A DNA stretch of 64,000 nt, taken from contig VWZX01007392.1 of the NCBI GenBank assembly GCA_013399015.1, positions 1,752,619 to 1,816,618 on the forward strand, written 5' to 3'. The notes under the pieces were generated by a model. It saw only the letters and a program-made list of their open reading frames with translations, made no database searches and was not told the DNA's origin. Numbering within the stretch: position 1 is the stretch's first letter; every line of letters starts with the position of its first letter. Below, one piece after another: positions 48,196 through 60,700 of the stretch. This stretch comes from Galbula dea. Taxonomy: Eukaryota > Chordata > Aves > Piciformes > Galbulidae. Made by a program: the position numbers and the translations under genes.

Positions 48196-51042
48196 TTTTT
48201 TTGCACTATAATGTAAGTGACTTTAAATTACCTGTATAGTCAAAGACAAATGTTTCTCCCAGTTTTATGCAAGCTGGTAACAGAGAGATGAGATTAAAGG
48301 AAAGAGCTGGTTCTGAGGTATATTTATTAAATGATTCTGCTAGAAATATTGGTGCTTAGTCTTACCCAAATAGAGATGGGTAGAGCTATCCCTCATTCCT
48401 AGGATGCTGGGGAGCTAAATATCTGGGGACATTCATCCTCCCCATTTGAAGATTCTGTGACTACAGTATGTCATTTCCTGCAGAGAGTTGGATTTACTTG
48501 TGTGACTGAAGAGAAGGAATTCTCCCTGAATTTTCTCCCAGAGAGTTTAATGATTTAAATCCCTCACTTATGCCTTAAAACTAGATTAAATATTTGTGAT
48601 GTTATTTAAAATGGGTGGGACTGTTCTTTGACTTCCCTGTCTTGAGCCAAATGGATCTCGTCCCTTTGGGTCTCTGTGGCTATTCTGTCTGAGGACAGAG
48701 GGCATTGGCAGGTCTGAGGGTAAGATAGTTTGGGAAAGAGGGAACGCAAATGTCCGTGTTTAGGATGTGGTAATTTTTATTTAGGTCTAAGTTTTGAAAT
48801 ATCTCTTCTGCAAGGAGGGAAACCCAGATGGTGTCCCAAGGTGCCAACCCATGGTGTGGCTCTGCAGCTGGTTCAGTAGCACTCAGAGCTGGTCAAGACT
48901 GATGTGATTCCTCTGATTATTCCACAACGCAAGCAGTGCATGAGGAGAAGGGGTTCATTGCTGTTTGCTGTGCTCTACATGGCTTACATACAGTCTTAGC
49001 TGGCTGATGGCCTGGTCAGAGGAGTAGATACAATGTACATGTGTAAGATCTTTGCCTCTCTGATAAAACACATTCAGCTTAAGTCCTCTGTCCCATCCTT
49101 GCATAATGAAACTTTCTCAGCAGGATGGCGACTTGTGCTGTGGCGCCAGATCCTTGGGTGGAGGGACAAGCAGGGAGGAAGAGATTTCTGTATCAGCAAA
49201 TACCTTGGAAGTGGAGGCAGGATATTTAGTGAGCATGTGCAAGCCACCATGAGAGCAACAGGGAACCAAAGTCTTAATGAAACCCTTTGACAGGAGGGTA
49301 AGGTTGGCTGGTGTGGTCATTGGTGCTTAGCTCTGGTGCAGACGCCAGCCAGGACCTGCAGAAATAATCCTCTTAAGGAAAGAAAGTAGAAAGTGTTTTC
49401 CTCTGCTGCATGTTCTCGTTGGATGCAGCATGTACTGTGTCCAAGTATTGTACATTTCTCCCTGTCTTCTGCCTCTGAGGCATAGATCATCTTAGGAAGG
49501 GAGAAGCACTGGAAGTTGTAGTCTTCCTCATTTGGACCTGGAAGTAACAATGGATATAGGAAGGAGAGCAATAGGAATTGATTTACCTCCCATCAGTCAC
49601 TTTGAGTATGGGCTGCCAGTCCTTATAGCCTGCCTTGCTGCCTCTGTACATCTGTGCTTTATTCCTCCTGTCTTTCTTCTTCAATGATGGATCACACTGC
49701 TTTTCTATTGAAGTGGTTGCCTCGTTGAACTATGTAGAGTCACTCTGCTTCTCACAATCTGTCTTCTAAGGTTCTGATGATGGGTGAAACTGAACAAATG
49801 CTGGGGGTAAATATTTCAATACTCCTTCAGTTCTGGTACCAAAATCCCCAATCCAACCACCTGTGTTTTAATGGAGGGAAGGAAACTGATCTAGGTCTGA
49901 ATTTTGCTAATCATAATTGGAAACAGATTTTCTTCACTTTTATTAATCAGGAATTACAAAAACAAGTTTCCCACCAGATTTGGAAAACGTGAGCAGAGCT
50001 TCTCTGTGGCCAATATAAGGCACAGACCTGGGGTGGTATTCAGTGCCTCAGGACTCTCTTGAAGGAATGTGTAATACCCGAAACTCATGGATAGGGGATT
50101 GGCATCTCCAGTCTAAAAGGACAGGTCTCTATGTATTCACAGAAAGAATCAAACCTTGACAGTCTGCTTTTTTCCTTCCACTCCTGATGTCCAGATTTTA
50201 TTTTTCATGTTTTGGACAATCTTTGACATTTACTTTGTGGCATTAAACGCAAAGATTTTCAGACCAATGGCATATGACATCCGTGGTGTTTTATGTACTT
50301 GCCATTCTAGGAGAAGCTGGTGTTAGTCATGTGGATTTTGGTCTTTGTACTGGCCAGGTCAGGTAGAGGAGCAGCATGTTTATTTCAATATTAAGTTGTC
50401 AGCAGATTATAGCAATGTATTGTAAGGAAAAAGAGGTTTCTGAGCATTATTAAGTCTTTAGTTTCGGATTAGGTGGTTTTAAGACAGATTTAATTAAACA
50501 GAGCAGGGACACCTTTATGAACCTGAAGTTGGGGTTAATTCACTCCCCTAAAGTGCTCCATTTCTTGATTACACAAAGATGAAACAAATTCCATGTCCTA
50601 CCTGGGGAGCCCTGTATGGGAATGTGAAGTTTCATCTCCAGACAGTTCAGCGCCCTGTCAGTGAGGCCATGATTAATAACCATGTCAGGGGACTCTTGGT
50701 GATGGAATGAAATGAAATCAAGCCATTTTTGACAATAAGCCAGTGCCACACATGGTGCTTTCATGGAGGTGGTGGTCCTGGCTGAATGGACCTGATAAAA
50801 GAGGCCTTTCAGAATTGCAGCAAGATGGAGGAAGAGTAGGGTGGGATCCAAAAGTTGTCAAGAGCTTGTGATTAATGGAAACAGAGATAGGTGTTTATCA
50901 GATATAATTAGATCTTACCTCAACTGCCACTACCACAGTAACCAAACACAACTGAAACATTTTCAGAGCTGTCTCAAATTTCTGATTTTTTTTTTTTTTT
51001 AATTAGGTGCTTCCCACTTTTCCTTATTTCTGGACCCCATAT
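48196..51042. other. Intergenic, nothing recognised
   Basis: No exon, RNA gene or repeat was recognised other than the T15 run at its right end. Confidence 0.5.
50986..51000 (+). repeat. T15 homopolymer
   Basis: Fifteen T residues lie 43 bases from the CR1 3' tail at 51043. It is not part of the element as far as I can see. Confidence 0.85.
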
Positions 51043-52140
51043 CTCATAGAATCATAGAAAGGTTAGAGCTGGGAGGGATCTTTAGAGGTCATCTAGTCCA
51101 ACCCCCTTCTGTGAGGAGGGACACTTATAACTAGATCAGGTTGCTCAGAGACTTGTCCAACCTGAGCTGGAATGTTTCCATGGGTGGGGCATCCATCAAA
51201 TCTCTGAGCAACTTGTTCCAGTGTTTCACCACCATCTTTGTGAAAAATTTCCTCCTTATATCCAGGGTAAATCTCACCTCCTTTATTTTGAAGCCATTAC
51301 CCTCTGTCCTTTTGCAACAGGCTTTCCTAAAAAGACTGTCTCCATCTTTCTTCTGGACTCCCTTTAAGTACTGGTAGGCTACAGTGAGGCCTCCCCAAAG
51401 CCTTCTCTTCTTCAGTCTGACCAACTCCAACTCTCTCAGCCTTTCCTCCTAGGAGAGGGGTTCCAACCCTCTGATGGTTTTTGTGGCCCCCCCGAGTTCC
51501 CATCTTGCGTTCCACCAACCTGTAAAGAGAGGAGCTGCCAGTGAAGACTAAGGCAAAAAGCTGTTGAGTACCTCAGCCTTCTCATATGTTGTTACCAGTT
51601 TGACAGACTTGCTCATCAGAGGGGGTACCCTTTCTTTGACCTCCCTTTTCTGACTGACATACCTGTAGAAGCCCTTCTTGTTTTTTACATCCCTTGCCAA
51701 GTTCAGCTCCAGCTGTGTCTTGGCCTTCCTGACCTCATCCCCACATGACCTGGCAATGCCACCATACTCTTCCCAGGATACCTGTTCCTGCTTCCACTGC
51801 CTGTGCAGTTCCTCTTGCCCTTTTGTTTGACCTACAGGTCATGACTTAGCCATGTTGGTCTCTTCCCTTCCTTGCCTGATTTCTTAAACCTGTGGGTCAA
51901 GACCTCCTGCATTCTATGGAAAGCATCCTTAAAAGTCTTCTTGCTCTGTTCTGTTCCCTTGTCCCTAAGGGCCATTTCCCAGGGGGTCCTGTTGAACAAT
52001 TTCTTGAAGAGCTGGAAGTTTACTTTCCTAAAATTAAGGATCTTGACTATACTCTGTGCCTGTGCCATATCCCTCAGGACTCTGAATTCCACCAATGCAT
52101 GATCACTGCAGGCCAGGCTGTGTTCAAGTAGCATGAGATT
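51043..52140 (-). mobile_element. CR1 LINE with intact 3' tail and internal RT deletion
   Basis: The element runs on the minus strand from about 52140 to a 3' tail with two ATTCTATGA-type octamers at 51043-51058. Its 5' part codes the end of the endonuclease (LACSDHALVEFRVL), then the linker around RTPWEMALRDKG and LELNLARDVKNKKGFYRYV. Near 51510-51545 it jumps to the late ORF2 segment RGWNPSPRR-like and then RRLWGGLTVAYQYLKG, FTLDIRRKFFTKMVVKHWNK and LDKSLSNL. The RT core, including the YADD active site, is missing. Frameshifts are present. Confidence 0.93.
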
Positions 52141-52176
52141 TGCATGTACCTGACATGTACAGCTATATGATCTCTT

Positions 52177-52191
52177 AAAAAAAAAAAAAAA
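52177..52191 (+). repeat. A15 homopolymer
   Basis: Fifteen A residues lie just beyond the 5' limit of the CR1 copy at 51043-52140. Confidence 0.85.
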
Positions 52192-52521
52192 TCTGTGTGA
52201 ACTGAAAGTAGAGGAACTTGCAAACCAAGTTTCTGTATCCTTTTCAACTTTCCCCATTTTTTTGCAAGCATTTGTATATATCTGATAGGAGTTCCTGCTG
52301 TGGGCAATCAGAACTGAACACTGAGTCAAGGATACAAATGATGTCCAGATTTTCAAGTGGTTAGTTTGGAAGTCCTCTACAGTTAATACACTGTAAGCCT
52401 AATAGTGATATTTTCAGTCAGATCACTTTATACACACAGTGTTCAGGGAAAATTTTAAGTTGAGGAGGAGTCAGGATTTAGTTTTCTGTAGTATTCTGAA
52501 TGCATCCTGGTACAGACTTCA

Positions 52522-52932
52522 CAGAATCATAGAATCATTTGGGTTGAAAGGGACCTCCAGAGGTCATCTAGTCCAACACCCCTATAGTGAGCAGGGACAC
52601 CCCAACAACCCCAAGGTTGTTCAGAACCTTGTGTAACCTCACCTTCAATGCCTCCAGGGACGGGACCTCAACTACCTCCCTGGGCAACCTGTTCCAGTGT
52701 GCCACCACCCTCATGGTAAGGAACTCTTCCCTAATACCTAATCTAAATCTACTCTTCTCTAATTAAAAACCATTCCCCCTTGTCCTTTCACTACAGACCT
52801 TTTTTAAACAGACCCTCTCCAGCCTCTTTGTAAATTCCCTTCAGGTACTGGAAGGTCACTATTAGGTCTCCCCAAAGCCTTCTCTTTTCCAGGTTGAACA
52901 ATCCCAGCTCCCTCAGCCTGTCTTCGTAGGGA
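52522..52932 (-). mobile_element. CR1 LINE, 5'-truncated 3' end
   Basis: It begins at its 3' end with AGAATCATAGAATCATTTGG (plus-strand reading), continues through GAGGTCATCTAGTCCAACAC, GGGCAACCTGTTCCAGTGTG and GGTCTCCCCAAAGCCTTCTC, and stops at CTTCGTAGGGA. It is less diverged than the copies at 9.6 or 42.8 kb. It lies in the same orientation as the copy at 51.0-52.1 kb, 381 bases away. Confidence 0.95.
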
Positions 52933-55900
52933 CTTGATTTTATCTCTTTTTTTTGTGTATGCTTTTTTGCTTGGTGCTTTTAAATTTTTTTTTAATTATT
53001 ATTTTTGTTTTGTTTCTGGAATAGCAAACACGTTGTTTGTAGCAAAGCTGTAGCACTATTGACATGCAGATCTGGACACCAACCCTGCAGATAGTTAAGG
53101 AAGGGAAATAATGCCACCTTATGTCCTGATTTGTCACTGCGGAGTCTGGTATTTGGTTCAAGTCAAATGCATCATGAGCTACGAGTGCTGTGGAGTTATT
53201 TCCATTTGGTCAGAAAGAATATGAGAGGAATGTGAAATGCTTGGTGTGTTAGTAGAGATTTGGCTCCTGCTTCAAATGAGTTTGGAAAATCAAAGCACAA
53301 AAAAGGATGATACAGCCCCAAAACACTAATATCAAACCCTGTGAATGTGATATTTCAAGTCTTCAAACTTGTGAATATTTACATGAAACTTCCTGGGTTA
53401 TTAGTAGATGACTTCAAGTTTGTAAATGCAAAAAAGCTTAAGCTCATTGTTGCTGATTTGAAAATTTGCACACCTTTTAAAGATTTTTAAAATAAATACT
53501 GTTAAAAGTGGAACTGCATTAGAAATGTGCATTTACAGGCAGTAGACTTTGCTTTTTACTGTTGTTTTGCATTTCTGCTATTTGATTAAGGATTGCTGCA
53601 AAAATGTGAACTTTTTAGAAAATGCAGTTATTACATGAAACTTAGTGGGAATATATTTTGTAGAAGTAGTTCAAGTAGTAGGAGTTAATTGAGCACTAAT
53701 ATAGACAGATTTAAATTAAGATTTAAAAAGTCTGTGATTATTTGTTTCTTGTTCCAAAAATCTGAAGGGGAAAAAAAAGGCAACTTAAGATATAAGGAAT
53801 ACAACTGAAGTTTTTGTGTTTGCAATTCCACATACATATCATGTTTCATTACTTGACTCTGCCAGCATGGCAGCTACTGTTAGCCCTGTTTCCTAAACTC
53901 AGGTCAGATGCTCACTCAAGTAGATGGTTCTGAAGTGAAGCATTAAAGAAAATTAAAAAAATATTCTGGATATCTTAGAAGTTTTCTTTAGGATAAAAAA
54001 GCAGTTGCATTGTATATTAATGTTAACTGTCTATATATAAAGTCTTGGCTTACAGACATGCAGTCAATATACAATCACAGTGGCTGCTTTCTCCTAACAC
54101 TGGAATGCACTTTTGTAGTATTTTCTCTAGTGACATGGTGTTTTTGCTTGTCTGAGAAGAGTGTGGCAATGTGTGAGTGACAAATTAGTCTATAGTCCAT
54201 CTATATCAGTCAAAAAGGTGGAAACACTGAGTAACTCAAGTAAGCTTTGGATCTGACTTTACCAATGACTAGGATTGAGGGTAGGCATATCCTTCATCTT
54301 CCAGGTTTCCCAGAGACCCAGCTGCAGACATTCAACCATACATTTGAGAGCCAGAAAAGCTTTATGGGTTTAGGTGTTTTGGGGTTTTTCTTGGGTTTGA
54401 TTGTTGGTGGGTTTCTTTTTTTTCTTCTTCTTCTTCTTTTTTNGTTGTGTTTGGTTGTGTTTGGTTGTGTTTGGTTTTTGTGTCATGTAGGTGTTTTTGG
54501 TTTTTTTTTGGGGGGGGGTTTGTTTGTTAGTTTTTTCTTCTTAAGGATGATATTTCTCTCTTCCTACCTTGTTTTGTTTTGTTTTCCAGGTGTGTTTGTT
54601 TTAGTTTTCTAATGTGCCCCTGATAGTGTGTATAGATGCAGATTCAGATGTGAGTTTATTTGTCCTTCTCTTTCTTTTCCAAACAACCAATCTTACAGTT
54701 CTGAACACAAGTGAAACATAATAGAATCATGTAACTTGTTAGAACAGTTTTGCTTTGTTGGTCCTTACTGTATGGTAAAGCCTTTCTGCTTCCATGTTAT
54801 TTTGTTACTGACTTGGGAAATTTTTCAGATGCAACTATTTGTTTGGCTGATGTTGACCCTGCACTGAGAGAAAAATGGTAGTTAGTTGACAAAGTGTTTT
54901 CCCTGAGTTTCTAGTTGAGAATGATGTGGAAAGCCACCTGCTGGAAGACCAATTACTATTTTGCTCACAGAAAGGGGACATAAACCTGCCACGTGGGTGG
55001 TGCTGAAGTCATTGGAACTTACTGGAATAAGCAGATGTTGAATGTGGTGTGCTCAGAAAACAGATAAAGAGATAAAGCTTCTTGAATTATGGTGGAAGAT
55101 TATTCTTCCCAATGAAGACTTCCTCACCTTTGATATGAAGGTGGTTCTCCACATTACTCATTTTCTAATAGGGATGTTGGTATGCTTCTCTAAACAACCT
55201 AAGGTGTGTTCAGCTACTAAACAGGTTTAAAAAATAATGCAACAAGAAAATAGGAATACAAAAAGCCTAATACTGAAGAGTACCAATAGGTCACAGCTAC
55301 AATTTTACATGTATGGAGGTAACAAATTATGAATTTGATGAAACCCTACAAAACTTTTGGGAGCATGCATGTAATTGCACTGGATCATGGCAGAGGAACT
55401 TCTACAAAGGATGATGACCTTCAGAATGGAAACATGTTTCCTGTAAGACGATGAGTTCGGTCTTGCAATGGGACAGACACGTACTGGTTACCTGCTACAT
55501 GGGGTGATAAGGAAAATGCATCATAGATTTGTGTCTGTCAACTTGTTTATATTACTACAGCAGAACTTACTAGAAATAGGTATGTAAAATCATAGCTTTG
55601 GTGGTCAACTGAATGATCTTGCATGATTCTCTGGAATCAAGACTTTATACAGGGCTTTTAATTCAAGCAGAACTTTGAAGCAGCAGAAGTTGTACTTCCA
55701 GTTACAGTTGCCTGCTCTTTCTCTCTGTTTCCTGAGTGCTGCATGCCCAATATCTCACAGCCTGTGGAGAAAACATGGTTGTTTCCTGCAGAAAGGGGAA
55801 CTCCAGTATTTAATTTCTCTTGGCTGCTGGAAAAAAAACCCCAATTTTGATCTGGCTTTACTACAGCATGGATTTGTTTTCCTTTGTACACATGCTGCAT

Positions 55901-57394
55901 GGTAGTGGGTTGCTGTTGTCTAAGCAACTTCTTTGGGATGGAATCCTACAGAGAGAAAGGAAAAAAGAATCCACTCACTCTCCTGCTTTTGTAATATCAT
56001 TCTTTTTTTGGCAGCATCTCTCTGTGTGTCTGTTTTGCAGTTTAGAGAATATTTTACTCTGCCTTTGCTATCTTTATGCCCTTATGGGTTTGTCTGTAGG
56101 TAACATCTCCTTCTTGGATTTGAGTTAATTTCATTTGCTTTTCTCCTGAACTCTTATCTTTTTGATTAAATAGAGTGCTGAAATAGTTGGCAAACTTTGG
56201 GCATCTTTAATTATCATTAGCAAATTGTTGAGAACATAATGGACAATTGACAGTTTGGTCTTCAGAGAGCCATTAAAAGAGAATAGAAAAGGCTGTTCCC
56301 GTGTGTTGTACAAATTTGTTTGTTTTCAAGCACTGAGAACATAATGAAACTATCCCAGGCAGGCTTAGCTGTTGCCCTAGTACCAGCCAAAACCTGAGAC
56401 ATACGAGTGAGGCATCATTATTCTGAGTTACCCAGGACCTCTATGTTATTGAACTGTCCCTTCTGAGCAGAAGGTTCACAGGACAAAATGAAAGCCAAGT
56501 GCAGATTGACTGCCCTGCCTCTTCTCAAACCTGCCCAGGAATGCATGGCAGTTGCAAATGGATTGCAAAGCCACTTGTATATAATGACATCATTTTATTA
56601 TACAAAGCAATAATGTACAGGGTGAATATCTCAGGTTGGATAAATGCATTACCTCCAGTAAAATAACAAATGCTTTAGCTAAGAATGCAAATAAAAATAA
56701 TATGGTCTTGAACATCCTCAAGGGAAGTTTCAGCTGGAGGTAAGGAAGGTGCATCCCATTCTCTGATGTGCAGGTGGTTAGGTCTTTCTAAGTGTTTGTT
56801 TTGTGTAATATAAAAAAAATTCTCATTTTACTATGTGCAAGAAAATGCTCCTCTAAACATTTAGTGTCAGCAATGCCTTATGTCTGAAGAATTTTCCAGG
56901 ATAAATGTTTCAGCTCCAGAGTGTATAGAGAGAACTTGGTGAAAAAAGGGTCAGAAGGATGGGGCCCTGCTGCTGGGCATAGGTCTTCTGTCTTAGTTTA
57001 CATTACTACAGAAAACTTTTCTGGTTACTTGTGTCAAGCAGGAGAGATGCTGGGAATGTCTTTCACACTTTGTAGAAAAGTATCTGGCTTTTCTCTTTGC
57101 ATTATGCATGTGTTTCTCACAAGGAATTTGTCACTTCACTTTTGGATTGACACACAAGTCTTAAATTTCTCACTTTTAGCAACATTCTGAGTGGTTGTAT
57201 TTCAAATCAACAATACTTTCTCTCAGGTTTACTTATAAATGTGCTGACTTGCAGCAAACACTTAAAAATGTGCTGACTTGAAGCTTCTCAAGAAGTCTGA
57301 TGGTTTTGATATGACTTCTCAGTGTTCTACTGGAAGGTTCACAGTTGTCTTGCTACCAAATGATTATGTACATCACTACTTGGCATTATAAATA
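52933..57394. other. AT-rich intergenic DNA
   Basis: Strongly AT-rich, especially 53200-54240, with the compound T/G tract at 54.4 kb. No coding exon was recognised. A 30-base unit containing AAATGTGCTGACTTG is present twice in tandem at about 57236-57287. Confidence 0.5.
54380..54600 (+). repeat. Compound T/G-rich low-complexity region with an N
   Basis: It contains (TTC)n at 54422-54437, an N at 54443, three GGTTGTGTTT-like decamers at 54444-54478, a T9-G9 block near 54500-54520 and a (GTTTT)n end. The base at 54443 and the repeat copy number should be treated as unreliable. Confidence 0.85.
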
Positions 57395-57700
57395 ACACCT
57401 GAAAGACCTTAGGTATCGGAGACCAAAGGTCTCCTTGCCAAAAGATGTTGTAGAGGTTAAACTTCTACAGATGTTCAAGGGAAGACTGGAGAAGTTCAGG
57501 AAGGAGAAATTGAGCCAGGGTTACTAACCACGGAGAAAGCCCTTTGGACTCAAGAGGTTCCTGGGCTGAAAAGGTGTAGAAACTGGAAGAATTTAAGGGA
57601 GAAGTATCAGGCATCTGTGTGCTCTGTCTAGCAGATGCTGTGGTCACTGTTGAGGCTGAGGTACTTGCTTAGGTAGGGATTTGCTCTAATCCAATGCAAT
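57395..57700 (+). mobile_element. Old CR1 3' tail (reptile-type)
   Basis: CCAAAAGATGTTGTAGAGGT, GGAGAAATTGAGCCAGGGTT, ACTAACCACGGAGAAAGCC, GTTCCTGGGCTG, GCAGATGCTGTGGTCACTGT and TTGAGGCTGAGGTACTTGCT follow the 3' UTR of CR1 elements shared with turtles and crocodilians, in the right order. This copy is probably older than the octamer-tailed ones. Confidence 0.75.
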
Positions 57701-60700
57701 AAACAATGTTTTTACATAAAATTTCTTTCTATTGACCTGTCTTTCTCATAATTTTATATTCTAGTTTTAGTGAATACTGAATTCTCAAATGATTTGAATA
57801 TGGCTTGAAATATATGCACCCAGAGCTGAATCAATCTTTTGAAGATTTGATGCAAAGATTTTATGTCCTTAAACAGTTTTTTACTAGTGCAAAAGATAAT
57901 GTTTGTACTTCTTGTCCCCTGAGCTATGCCCCGTCTCCTGTGTGGCTGCTATCCTTTGTGGTCCAAGGGAAGTCCCTGTGTGAACTCTCCAGCAACAGTT
58001 AACAAAGCTTTTCACAGTTCTGTGCCCTAGAAAGGCAGCAGATAACAAATGTTGAGCTTTTCTTTTTGCACTTTCCCAGCCTAATATTAATTAATACACT
58101 GATAAAGCCATATTTCAGTAGGATACCTGACTACCTGTTGCAGTGAGAGAGACGAGGGCTCATTTTCCTTTTGCTGACCTGCTACACGTGCAGTGACTTC
58201 CAACAGAGGATCTGAGTAGCTGCTGGACAGTATGTATTAGCTCAGTGTGTGCAGACAGCAGCTGTCCCTGTAGGAAACCACAGTGAGAAAGATGGTAGAG
58301 AAGGAAGAATAAAATGCTGGCCTGCTGCCTTGGTGAGACAGTAACAACATATGTGAAAATATTTTAAGTTTTCAGTGGCTTCACGTGGTTGATTTAGGCA
58401 GAGAAACTGTAAATGTCAAAGTAAGATTCAGAAGGAGGAAGAAGATTCAAGCAAAACAAGTCAAGAAGTGAGTTTTTGTCCATTCCTGCAGGCCTTTGCC
58501 CCCATGACTGCAGCTCCTGGTGAAGCAGAGTGGCTGTTTCACATGGTACTGCATGTGATGCAGTTGTTTAGTCCTTCCTCTTTTTGACCCCTTAATCAAT
58601 TTTTTCCACTTTCATTTGGGAAGAAAGAAAAGGTTGGGGGGAGGAGAAGCAATTTCCTTTTAATTGCTTGTTTGTCCTTGTCTGTTCTCCCATCCTTTCA
58701 GATTTCTCTGAGCAGAGTTGGGGGTGTTTTGTCTCTCTTCTCTTGTTTTCACTGGTACTGATGGGGAAGAATGACATTTTCTGCTTGGATAGAAAGCAAT
58801 CACTTCCCCAGATCCCCTTGAAAAAGCTTAATTTGCTCAACTGGTCAGTATTCCGTCTTCGTTAAAAAGTCCCAGACTGGAATTTGAATTTAATCCTTTG
58901 ACTCACGTTTTTCCTTCTCTCCCCTGGCTTACATCCCCACTTATACTTCCCAAAGTACATTCCTCACCACCTTTTTTTATTATTGTGCACTCAAGTTACC
59001 CTTAGCTCAGGAGGAAAAAGAACAAAAAATACCCTTCAAACAAAAGAAATAAAAAAATAAGCCCCTCACCAAAGTAAATAAATAAGTAGACAGAGAAAAC
59101 AGGCTGCTATTTAATTTTCTTCTGCCTTTCCCCTAAGGCCTGAGGTAATGCCAAACTATTCAGTGTGTGATGCAACTGCCTGATGGGCATTCAGAGAATC
59201 CCAGCAGCAGCAAAAAGAGAGTTTGCTCAAGCACGAGTTGGCAGTGAGGCCAATCTCTCCAACAAGAGGCTATTTAAAGCCACAATGCGATGCATTTTTA
59301 ACATTTTTATTCAGCACAGGATTTAATCGCTCACTGACAAACCACCTAGACATTTGTGCCTGGCTGTTTGTGACTGGAATTGTTTGCTCTCTGTGTATTG
59401 CTTCAGAGCTGTTCAGTCATCAACCGGAGTCCAAGGCGGGAATGAGAATTTGTTCCCTTAGCGCTTGCTGCCTGAGATGGGTCAAGAAGGTTTTTACTCT
59501 CTAGTCCTGTCTTTCATCTTCCAGTTTTTCTCCAGTTATTTCTTCCCAGCAAAATTTCCACTTTTTCCCTTCTGCTGGCTTGCTCTCAAACAGTGGTGGT
59601 GAATGAAGATATTCTTGGCTGCATTAGCTTCACCTAGAAGTAAGAAGCTGCAGAATGGAGAGGGTAAATGCATTGCTGAAGGATACAGAGATAACCTGTG
59701 ACAGAAAGAGGAATAGCCACAATTCCTGACTCAGAGCAACTAGGATGACTTGGCCATGCAGACAAGTTTTACTCTAGCTACCTCTGCAGCAGCACAGCCA
59801 CAGCACAGCCCATCTACCAGAGCTCTACAGCTTGCTTTCATTCTGTGCCCCTACAGTGTAATGCTATTACCTCATCCACTGTAGCTGTTTGGTGGTAGCT
59901 CATGTATATCCGCACGCCTTGGCATTCTAAGGCTTGAATGAATGTCTCTGTGTGCCAAAAATATGTTACATATACTATTCATAAACAGCAAAGTGTCATC
60001 CTCAGTCATCTGTGGTTTTTTGTCCATAATTCTTACCTGTTTATCTTTAAAGTCTTAAGGTTAATTTTACCAATTAAAAACCACCAGCACTTAAAAAATG
60101 TGCTGCATCAAAGTAAAGTCATCCTGTCATATAGGATTCAAACGCATGTTTCAACACACTGCTGAGTTGGGGCACTGATGTCTGCCAAATGTTTAGACAT
60201 CCTTGGACAGGAGTAGCTTTGTGCAAGTCAGCGAAGGATCGTGGAGTTGTACATACAGGCCAGCAGCTTTATTTCATTAGAGTTATCCAAACAGATGATC
60301 TTTAGCAGTATCTTTTCAGAGATGTCAGCCACAAACTGGTATTTTCAGCAACTAAAGCACCAAAGTAACCCCTTTGTTTAATAATGTGGGCTCATGGGAG
60401 TCACTGTATCTTTCAGTGCCTCAAGTTTTCCCACCTGCTGAATAGGGTAGTGATGTTTCCTTTGTGAAGCACTAAGAAACCACTGATGCTAGACTCCCTG
60501 TAGACAGGCACTGCTGGCTCCTGGGAGTCTGAGGTAGGTATTCATCATTTGCATACTTCAGAGACAGAAGAGTCCAAGAATTCCCAGGCAGTCCTATTCC
60601 CGGTATCCCCCATCACAGCACAACTTCTGGTACTCTTTTTGCTTAAGTATTAATTAACAAAAGAGCTAACCTAGAAGCACTTAAATGATTGGCTTGGGTA

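Noticed and set aside
51832..52356. 174-codon minus-strand frame as a possible host gene
   Set aside because: Its C-terminal two thirds are CR1 endonuclease-to-RT linker. The rest is flanking DNA read through by chance.
54247..54612. 121-codon Phe/Gly-rich frame
   Set aside because: It is a translation of the T/G-rich simple repeat and even runs through an N.
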